Both the position numbers and the translations under genes were made by a program. 40,733 nt of DNA from a virus. Positions within the stretch are counted from its first letter, which is position 1, and the number at the start of each line of letters is the position of its first letter. Below are positions 30,698 to 38,700 of the stretch, piece after piece. Location: IMG/VR virus record IMGVR_UViG_3300025113_000006, positions 1-40,733 of that record; one strand, given 5' to 3'. The notes beneath the pieces are model-generated. The model saw nothing but the letters and a program-made list of their open reading frames with translations. It had not been told where the DNA came from and did no database searches.

Positions 30698-33219
30698 TGG
30701 ACATCGTCAATCTAAAGTTCGTTGCGGATACCAAGGACCTCGACGAGGCAACCAAGAAGCTTGAGAAGGTAGGGTCAACCACCGAGGACGTCGCCAAGAA
30801 GGCGACCAAGAGCACAGGGGCCCTTGGGGACTCCCTTGGAAAGTTCAAGGACCTACCTGGGCCGATCGGTGAGGTCGCGGGTAAGCTCCTAAACGTAGGC
30901 GAGACCGCCAAGGTCGCCTACGACATCTTCAAGGTCAACAACGCCGTAACCGCCACCACCGGCGCGATAACAGGCACAACGACCACGGCCATCGTGGGTA
31001 TGGGAACGGCGCTCGGCTCCACCGCCGCGGCCACGGCTCAGCAGGTCGCCGCCAACCTCGGCCTCATTCAGTCGCAGCAGGCGGTCCTCGCCTCCACTCT
31101 CATCATCAGTGAGGCCACTCGCGATCACAAGGACCGCGTCAACACCCTGCGCCGGGAGATCTACAAGCTCGTCAAGGACAACGGCGGCACCGTTGACATG
31201 GCGCGGCAGCTCTCCAGCGCCGCGGGTGGAGCGGTCCACCAGCTGGCCAAGGCGTCCGACGAGGCCGCTCGCGCGCAGTCCAAGCTAGGGGCCTCCGTCA
31301 AGGAGGTCACGACGGCCGCTGAGGTAGCGACCCCCAAGGTCAGCTCCTTGAGCAACGCGGTCCGCGCGCTTGCGACCCCCGCTGGGTTGGCCGCCACTGT
31401 TGCGCTTCTCGCAGGAGCCGGGGGCATCATCGCCGGCCTGAACTTCGCCGGCCCACTGGATGACCTCGGTGATCTGGCCGAGAAGCTCGGTCTCTCCGCC
31501 ACGCAGGCGCTGCTGCTGCGCCAGCAGATGGAGGGAGCCGGTCTCTCCACCGAGACCTACCAGCAGGGCCTGCAGCGGGCCTCCGTGTCCCTCTCCAAGG
31601 CCGGCGAGGACGGCAAGGCCGCCTCGGAGGCCCTTGAGCGGCTCAATGTGGCCGTCACCGACTCGACCACCCCGCAGCAGCTGCTGAACACCCTCACCGC
31701 TGAGTACCAGCAGAAGCTCAAGGAGGGCTCTATCACGGCCACCGAGGCCGCGGCCCTTCAGACGGTGCTTGGCAAGAACTACCGGGAGACGATGCTCGCG
31801 GTGGGTGAGTACAACAAGGCTCAGGAGCGGGCCAATGAGTACCAGGCCCTGGGCATCGGCATCTCCAAGGACGGCGTTCAGGCGGCCGGGGACCTCGAGA
31901 AGGCCAACAACGACATGGCCTTCATCCTTGGGGTCGTCGGCTCCAAGCTGGTCGGAGAGGTGGTTCCTGCCTTTACGGGCTTCATCAACGCTCTGGTCGA
32001 CTCCTACAAGAACGGTGGGTTGGTCAAGGTTGCCTTTGACGGGATCCGAATCGCCGCCCAGGTCCTGATGGTGCCCATTCGCGCCCTCTTCAACATCTTC
32101 ATCCAGCTCGACGCCGCGGTGCAGTCCGTTGGGAAGTCAATAGGCGCCCTCTTCGCCGCCATGGCGACCCGCAGCCTAGATCCCTTCAAGTCCCTCAAGG
32201 AGGACCTCGCTAGGATCTGGGAGACGGCCAACAGTCGGACCACGGGCCTCTATGCCGAGGACTCCGGTAAGGTCGCCGCTCCAGGCAGCGGGGTGGTCAC
32301 CCCCGCCACCACTACCCCAGGCACCAAGAAGGACAAGACCAAGGAGGAGCTCAAGCTCGCCGGCGACGCCATTGGCCCGTGGAAGGAGTGGCTCGCCATC
32401 AAGGAGGCCATCGCAAAGCGCGACCTGGAGGACCTTGCTCGCTACGAGGAGCGCGAGGCCGCCGCCCAGACCGAGTACGAGTCCCTGATGCGCCGCACCC
32501 AGGGCTACAAGGACCTCGCCGACCCCGCGGCCACCTTCAGGCGCGAGCTCGAGCTGCTCATCAAGGACTACGAGACCGGCCTGGTGCCCATCGAGGCGTT
32601 CACCGCCAAGCAGCTCCAGCTCGAGGACGCCATCAAGAAGGCCACCGAGACCACCAAGGAGCAGAGCCTGAACATGCTGCTGGTGCAGCGCATCGGTGAG
32701 AGCGCCTTCAAGGGCATCGAGGACGCCCTCGTCTCCTTCACGACGACCGGTAAGCTGAACTTCGGTAGCTTCGTCGCGTCGGTCCTTCAGGACATCTCAC
32801 GCCTCATCATCCAGCTCACCGTCATCAAGCCCCTGATGGACGGGCTCACCGCCTCCATGAAGGGTGGCTCCTTCATCGACGCCTTTATGGGCTCCATCAC
32901 CGCCTCGGCCAAGGGCAACGTCTTCGATGGCAAGGGGCTGATGCACGGCTTCAACGGCGGTATCGGCACCCTAGGTGAGAAGGGCCCTGAGGGGGTGCTG
33001 CCCTTGAAGCGCACCTCAAGTGGCCAGCTCGGCGTCATCGCCAGCGGTGGTGGTGGAGGGGTCCAGGTCGGGCAGATCACCGTCAACGTCCAAGGGGGCT
33101 CCACCAACGGGGATACCGGCCAGGTCGTCTCTAAGGCCGTCGTCGACGCGATGAAGCAGGTCGCCCGTGGGGAGATCGCCAGCTCCCGTCGCCCAGGTGG
33201 CCTGCTCTACCCAGCTTAA
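30697..33219 (+). CDS. tape measure protein (lambda H-like), about 840 aa
   Basis: The ATG in TGATG overlaps the chaperone stop, with AAAGGGG upstream. The product begins with the tape-measure signature VNLKFVADTKDLDEATKKLEK, has long alanine-rich helices, two hydrophobic stretches (about residues 220-250, ALATPAGLAATVALLAGAGG, and around 425-445) and a C-terminal lambda-tail region with NFGSFVASVLQDISRLIIQL and the GLMHGFNGGIGTLGEKGPEG segment. It sets tail length and is ejected into the cell envelope. No lysozyme or peptidase domain is visible. Confidence 0.9.
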   Translation: MDIVNLKFVADTKDLDEATKKLEKVGSTTEDVAKKATKSTGALGDSLGKFKDLPGPIGEVAGKLLNVGETAKVAYDIFKVNNAVTATTGAITGTTTTAIVGMGTALGSTAAATAQQVAANLGLIQSQQAVLASTLIISEATRDHKDRVNTLRREIYKLVKDNGGTVDMARQLSSAAGGAVHQLAKASDEAARAQSKLGASVKEVTTAAEVATPKVSSLSNAVRALATPAGLAATVALLAGAGGIIAGLNFAGPLDDLGDLAEKLGLSATQALLLRQQMEGAGLSTETYQQGLQRASVSLSKAGEDGKAASEALERLNVAVTDSTTPQQLLNTLTAEYQQKLKEGSITATEAAALQTVLGKNYRETMLAVGEYNKAQERANEYQALGIGISKDGVQAAGDLEKANNDMAFILGVVGSKLVGEVVPAFTGFINALVDSYKNGGLVKVAFDGIRIAAQVLMVPIRALFNIFIQLDAAVQSVGKSIGALFAAMATRSLDPFKSLKEDLARIWETANSRTTGLYAEDSGKVAAPGSGVVTPATTTPGTKKDKTKEELKLAGDAIGPWKEWLAIKEAIAKRDLEDLARYEEREAAAQTEYESLMRRTQGYKDLADPAATFRRELELLIKDYETGLVPIEAFTAKQLQLEDAIKKATETTKEQSLNMLLVQRIGESAFKGIEDALVSFTTTGKLNFGSFVASVLQDISRLIIQLTVIKPLMDGLTASMKGGSFIDAFMGSITASAKGNVFDGKGLMHGFNGGIGTLGEKGPEGVLPLKRTSSGQLGVIASGGGGGVQVGQITVNVQGGSTNGDTGQVVSKAVVDAMKQVARGEIASSRRPGGLLYPA

Positions 33220-33228
33220 GGAACCTCT

Positions 33229-33570
33229 ATGCCTACCGCTCTGCCCCTTACCACCCTCATCGACCAAGGCTCCTCTCGGAAGCGCCAGTACCGCACCCTG
33301 AGGGCGGAGTTCGGCAACGGCTACGAGCAGACCGCTCCTGACGGCATCAACGCCGTGCGCGATGAGTGGTCCATCTCCTACTCCAACCTGACGGGTGCTG
33401 AGCGCACCACGCTGGTGACCGCGCTTGACACCGTGCAGGGCTGGGACGTGCTTACCTGGACCGCTCCTGGCGACGTCACCCAGAAGAAGTGGAAGGTGAG
33501 CGAGGGCTGGTCAGAGTCCACCAACGGCCTCCACTACACCGTTTCCTTCACCCTTCGGCAGTGCTACTGA
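33229..33570 (+). CDS. minor tail protein M-like
   Basis: The 113-residue protein has the gpM family core FGNGYEQTAPDGINAVRDEW and a C-terminal beta part (HYTVSFTLRQCY). Lambda gpM acts early in building the tail tip between tape measure and gpL. It starts nine bases after the tape measure stop with AAGGA upstream, and its TGATG stop overlaps the next ATG. Confidence 0.85.
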   Translation: MPTALPLTTLIDQGSSRKRQYRTLRAEFGNGYEQTAPDGINAVRDEWSISYSNLTGAERTTLVTALDTVQGWDVLTWTAPGDVTQKKWKVSEGWSESTNGLHYTVSFTLRQCY

Positions 33571-34082
33571 TGGAAGCCCTTCAGAAGCTCGAGGTCGACT
33601 CACCGCTCGTTGAGCTGTACGTCCTTGACCTCGTCCCTCTTGGTGGGACCGTGTTTCGCTTCACGCCGCACTTTGCCGAGGGCGGCTCGGTCGCGTTCGC
33701 GGGCTCCACCTACTTCTCCATTCCCATCACCTCTGAGGGCTGGGAGGTCACGGCCACCGGCACGCAGCCTAGGCCTACCTTGACGCTGTCGAACGTCAAC
33801 AAGGTGATGCTGGACGCGGTCGTCTCCTTTGGCGACATAGTCGGAGCCAAGGTGACCCGCCTGCGCACGCTGGGAAAGTACCTGGACGGCGGCTCTAACC
33901 CCGATCCAAACCAGTTCCTTGAACCGGACGTCTTCTTCGTGGAGCAGAAGGTGGCGCACGACAAGAACGCCATCTCCTGGCAGCTGTCCTCGGTCATCGA
34001 CAAGTTCGGCATCAAGCTGCCGCGCCGCCAGGTCACGAAGGACTACTTCCCAGGCATCAGCTCATCACGAGGCCGCTGGTGA
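33570..34082 (+). CDS. minor tail protein L-like, lacking the cysteine domain
   Basis: The ATG at 33570 overlaps the previous stop. The 170-residue product matches the N-terminal two thirds of gpL: LVELYVLDL, then Y...PI..EGWE, PRPTLTLSNVN, G..VTR.RTL..YLDGG..PDPN.F, F.VEQKV.HDK..ISW.LSS and PRRQVTKDYFPG. In lambda, gpL (232 residues) ends in a domain whose four cysteines hold an iron-sulphur cluster; here the protein ends just after that point and has no cysteine at all. The frame closes cleanly with a GTGA overlap to the next gene, so it looks like a natural short form. Confidence 0.85.
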   Translation: MEALQKLEVDSPLVELYVLDLVPLGGTVFRFTPHFAEGGSVAFAGSTYFSIPITSEGWEVTATGTQPRPTLTLSNVNKVMLDAVVSFGDIVGAKVTRLRTLGKYLDGGSNPDPNQFLEPDVFFVEQKVAHDKNAISWQLSSVIDKFGIKLPRRQVTKDYFPGISSSRGRW

Positions 34083-34804
34083 AGCTGAGCGCCCTAGCCG
34101 ACTTCAAGGCCCACGTCCTCGCCGAGTACCCCAAGGAAGCGGTGGGCGTCCTCATCAACGGCCGCTACGTGCCATGCACCAACACCCACGAGGAGCCAAC
34201 ACGGCACTTTCGCCTGTCGGCCGAGGAGCAGGCGCGCCTTACCGCCACGGTGGGGCCGATCACCGCGCTGCTGCACAGCCACCCATTTGACCGGAGGTCC
34301 GCTCCAAGGTGGCCGCCGGAGTGGCCAACGCACCTTGACATGGTGCAGTGGCTCCAAGGCACCATTCCCTGGGGCATCGCGGCCACCGAGGGCGAGAACC
34401 TGACGGACGTCGTCTGGTTGGATGAGGAGCACCCGGCGACCCTTGATGGGCGGCCCTTCGTTCATGGCATCTGGGACTGCTTCTCGGCGGTCCGTGACTG
34501 CCTGAAGGCAAGCGGGCTCGTCATCCCCAATTACCCACGCGGCATGGAGTGGTGGCAGAAGGGGCTCTCGCACTACGAGGACCACTTTCAAGAGGCGGGC
34601 TTTCACGAGGTGCCAATAAGCGACCTGCGGCCGATGGACTGCCTGCTCATGAAGGTCGTCTCACCTGTCATCAACCACGCGGCCGTGGTCACCGGACCTG
34701 ACACAATCTTTCAGCACCTCATCCACCGGGCAAGCGGGTACTACCCCCTGAAGCCGTGGCTGCGCTTGACGGTAAAGGCGGTTAGGCACGGTCCTAAGTC
34801 CTAA
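34079..34804 (+). CDS. tail tip assembly protein K-like: JAMM plus NlpC/P60 domains
   Basis: It starts with GTG overlapping the gpL stop. Residues 1-110 form a JAB/MPN domain with Glu20, HSHP (66-69) and Asp87 as metal-binding positions, with threonine 84 replacing the usual serine. Residues about 125-235 form an NlpC/P60 domain with Cys134 in WDCFSAVRDCL and His200 in NHAAVV. Lambda gpK has this same two-domain build and is thought to help assemble the tip and possibly cut peptidoglycan during DNA entry. It is the only peptidoglycan-hydrolase-like gene seen in the window. Confidence 0.85.
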   Translation: MKLSALADFKAHVLAEYPKEAVGVLINGRYVPCTNTHEEPTRHFRLSAEEQARLTATVGPITALLHSHPFDRRSAPRWPPEWPTHLDMVQWLQGTIPWGIAATEGENLTDVVWLDEEHPATLDGRPFVHGIWDCFSAVRDCLKASGLVIPNYPRGMEWWQKGLSHYEDHFQEAGFHEVPISDLRPMDCLLMKVVSPVINHAAVVTGPDTIFQHLIHRASGYYPLKPWLRLTVKAVRHGPKS

Positions 34805-34807
34805 ATA
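34801..34807 (+). promoter_or_regulatory. late-promoter-like motif CTAAATA
   Basis: The motif contains the TAA stop of the K-like gene and ends 17 bases before the next ATG (34825), which is preceded by TTGGAGGA. Confidence 0.6.
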
Positions 34808-34824
34808 GACCTTGGAGGACCAAG

Positions 34825-35724
34825 ATGCTTCGAACCGTTCACCTGCTGGGAGCGCTCTCTAAGGTATGTCCAGACCCGGTTGAGCTTGACGCGGACGATG
34901 TCCGCGTGCTGTTCAGTGGGCTGGAGGCCAACTTTCCCGGCTTCAAGGACACGCTGCGCGAGAGCGACCGCTTCGCGCTGGCCCTGAAGCGGGGCGATGA
35001 GCTGACCTACATGCGCCAGGAGGACCTCGGCTGGCGCTTCGGTGCCGCCGATGAGCTCTACCTGGCCACCGATGAGCGAGGCTCAGGCGCGGAGGTGGCG
35101 GTCATCGTGGCTGCCTACGCCGGTGCGGTAGGTACGACCGCCTACGCCGTTGCCTACGCCGTCACCTACATCGCGGTCAACATCGCCATCGCCTACGCGC
35201 TTGGGCGCATCTCGATGGCGCTGGCGGACCAACCTACGTCCAGCGGTAACTCGGTCGACGAGAACCGCTCCTACCTGTTTGACCAGCCGGTAAATCTCGA
35301 GGGACAGGGTCACCCGGTACCGCTGCTCTATGGCCGCTTCAAGTGCGGGTCCATCGTCATCTCCGCTGAGGTCACCTCTGAGAAGAGCGCCATTCCAATC
35401 GGCGATGGCGTCCAGATCGAGCACACTGAGACCCGCACAGGCAACGTCTTCGACAACGACGTGGACGGCTCACTGCTGACCCTGACGAGGTTCGAGGTGG
35501 ATGGCACACCGTACGCGCCAGGGGTCACGCGCAGCACCCCGACCTACAACTTGACCATCAACTCGAGCGGCACCTACACCCTGGTTGGCAAGGGCGCCGG
35601 TGAGGCCAGTTTCCAGGCGATCTACTACGCGACGGTCAACCTTACTGACCAGGTGGTGTCGAGCGTCCTGAATGGCTCGCTCTACATCAACCCAACCGGC
35701 TACTGGGAGTCCACCGGACCATGA
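34825..35724 (+). CDS. tail assembly protein I-like
   Basis: The 299-residue protein has the gpI pattern: an N-terminal ubiquitin-like part (FPGFKDTLRESDRFALALKR), a hydrophobic central stretch rich in Ala/Tyr/Val (VAVIVAAYAGAVGTTAYAVA and beyond), and a C-terminal ENRSYLFDQPVNLEGQGHPV-PLLYGRFKCGS segment. It is longer than lambda gpI (223 residues) because of about 90 extra beta-rich residues at the end. The ATGA overlap couples it to the J-like gene. Confidence 0.8.
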   Translation: MLRTVHLLGALSKVCPDPVELDADDVRVLFSGLEANFPGFKDTLRESDRFALALKRGDELTYMRQEDLGWRFGAADELYLATDERGSGAEVAVIVAAYAGAVGTTAYAVAYAVTYIAVNIAIAYALGRISMALADQPTSSGNSVDENRSYLFDQPVNLEGQGHPVPLLYGRFKCGSIVISAEVTSEKSAIPIGDGVQIEHTETRTGNVFDNDVDGSLLTLTRFEVDGTPYAPGVTRSTPTYNLTINSSGTYTLVGKGAGEASFQAIYYATVNLTDQVVSSVLNGSLYINPTGYWESTGP

Positions 35725-38700
35725 GCGACATCGAAGGCGCCGGCGGCGGCAAAGGCAAGGGCGGAAGCCAGTTCTACGAGGAGAACAACACCCTCCAGTC
35801 GAACGCAACCGTACGCGTCCTGGAGGTCATCTCCGAAGGGCCAATCGAAGGGCTCGTAGGCGGCGGCAAGGGCATCTACCTGAACAACGTGCCGCTGATG
35901 AATGAGGACGGCTCGCGCAACTTCGGTGGCAAGACGGGCTTCGACTCACGGGTAGGGCTTGACGACCAGCCCTACATGAATGGCTTCAGCTCCGCCGCGT
36001 CCGAGCTGTCCATCAACATCCAGATCACGAAGGTAACTCCCGTCACCTACACGGTGTCGTCCTCGGACATCGACGCGGTCAGCCTGACCATCTCGCTGCC
36101 CGACGGGCTCTACAACAACAACACCTCCAACAACCGCCTTGAGGGCTCCGAGGTGGAGCTGTATGTCGAGCGGCGCCTAGGCACCGGTGTCTTCTCGGAG
36201 GTCAAGCGCTTCAAGATCAGCGGCAAGACGACGTCTCCATACGAGGAGCAGCACCGCGTCCAGCGCCCACCAGGCACGGGCACCTGGTCCGTGCGCGTAT
36301 ATCGCTCGACGGACGACAACGCGTCGGCCACACTGCGCAACGCCACCTGGCTTGGTCGCGTGACCGAGATACAGGAGGTCAAGAAGACCTACCCCAACAC
36401 CGCCTACGTGGGCCTGACCATCGATGCGAAGTCGGTGTCGTCCTCGTCGGTGCCAACGCGCTCCTACCTCGCAGACGGCCTGCTGGTCAAGGTGCCGGCG
36501 AACTACGACCCCATCAACCGCACCTACACGGGCACCTGGAACGGCACCTTCAAGTTCGCCTGGACCGACAACCCGGTGTGGGTGGTATATGACCTGCTGG
36601 CCAACCCAAGGTACGGTCTCGGCGAGTGGGTAACCGAGGACCAGATCGACAAGTACGGCTTCTACGCCTGCTCGCGCTACTGCGACCAGCTGGTGGACGA
36701 CGGAGACGGTGGGCAGGAGCCGCGCTTCACCTTCAACTACTGGCTCATCGCCCGCCAGGACGCCGCTCGGTGGATACAGGACATCTCGGCCACCTTCAAC
36801 GCGAAGGTCGTCTGGGTCGGTGGGCAGGCTCGACTTATCCAGGACGCCCCACCGGCGTCGCTTGGGCAGCCAACCACCGCCAAGCTGATCACGACGAGCA
36901 ACGTCATCGACGGGCTCTTCACCTACCGCTCGTCACCGCAGCAGGACCGCCTGACGGCGGTCAACGTGACGTGGAACAACCCAGCCAACTTCTACCAGCA
37001 GGAGGTGGTCACCCTTGACAAGTTCACGGTGAAGGCCGGGGCGCTGCAGACGAAGCTGGTATCGGCCACGGACGTGTTTGGCTACACCTCCGAGGACGTC
37101 GTCGCCATCGGCTGCACCTCGGAAGGGCAGGCACGGCGCGCCGGGCTCTGGCGCCTCGACACCGCTCTCTTTCAGACGGAGACGGTTTCCTTCAGGCAGT
37201 TCCTGAATGGCTTTGACCTTGGAGTTGGTGAGGTCGTCAAGGTCTTCGATGAGCACTACGCCAACGGCCAGCAGGCAGGGCGGCTGGCCGCGGGTTCGAC
37301 CACCACGGTGGTCAAGCTGGACCGCCAGGTCGACATCGCCGCCAGCTCCACCCTTGAGCTGCGCTGGACCGACGGCACGGTCGTGAGCCAGCCCATCGAC
37401 GTGGGCGTCACAGGCATCGGCCTGCACGACACGGTGACCTTGAGCACCGCGCTGCCGGCCGCTCCAGCTGAGGACACCGACTTCATCGTGACGGGTGTTC
37501 GGGCACCTCGTCAGTTCCGCATCGTCAAGGTCGCCCTCTCGGAGGACAGCACCGTTGCTGTGGACGCGGTCTACTACGACCCAGCGAAGTACGCGCGCAT
37601 CGAGGGCGGCGTCGAGGTACCGCCGCCGGTCTTCACGACACCACCTGGCTCACAGCTCGGACCACCGACGGGCCTCGTCTTCAAGGAGGTGCAGGTCAAC
37701 GAGGACAACACGATCGTCCGGACGCTGAACGTCTCCTGGCAGCGCCCCCTCCAGGGCATCGTCGTCGCCTACGTCTTCAAGTGGAGCAAGGACAACGGCG
37801 GCTGGCGGACCATCGAGAGCACCGCGCCCAACGTGGAGCTCACCAACGCCGTGCCTGGCGTCTACCGTGTTGAGGTCTACGCGGTCGGCTACAACAACAT
37901 TCTTGGTGAGAGGGCGCTCGGCACCTACACGATCTCAACCGCCGGTGGCGGCGCGACCTCGCTGTCACCTGTCACGGACCTCCAGGTCGTAGGTGGTGGT
38001 GTTCAGTTCAAGGGCCGCACGCTGACCGTCGAGTGGGTCAACCCAACCTCCAACTCGCTGGTCACGACGGCCACCGCCCGCGACTTCCGTGTGGACGTCC
38101 TGACGACCGCGGACGCCCTCATTCGCACCGTGTATGTACCGATCGTGGCAGCCGGCTCGAAGCAGCTCTACACCTACGACTACGATACCAACGTGACGGA
38201 CGGTGGGGTCGACGGCCCTCGTCGGTCGGTGAAGGTCCGCGTCCGCATCCGCGACGCGGCCAACAACCTGACGACGCCGACCATCGGCACCTTCAGCAAC
38301 CCAGCCCCAGCGGCCCTCACCAACGTCCAGGCCACGCCGACCAACGAGGGTGTGAAGCTGTCCTGGAGCGTGCCTACGGACCCAGACTGGGGTGGAGTGC
38401 TGGTCTGGCGCGGGCAGACGACCGGCTTCGTCATCACACCGGACAACCTGGCGTACGACGTCCAGGGCTCCTACGTCCAGGACTACACTTCCTTCGGCAC
38501 CCTCTACTTCTACCGAGTGGCGGCGTACGACGCGTTCGCCAAGCCACTTGACGGCGTCGGGCTGAACGTCTCGGCTGAGATCCAGGAGGCCGGGCTTCCA
38601 GCCGATGGCATCCCTGAGGTGGACGTGCTGCCTGACCCAGTTGGCTACACCGGCCCATCCATCGTCTACCTTACGACCGACGGACAGCTGTACTCGTACG

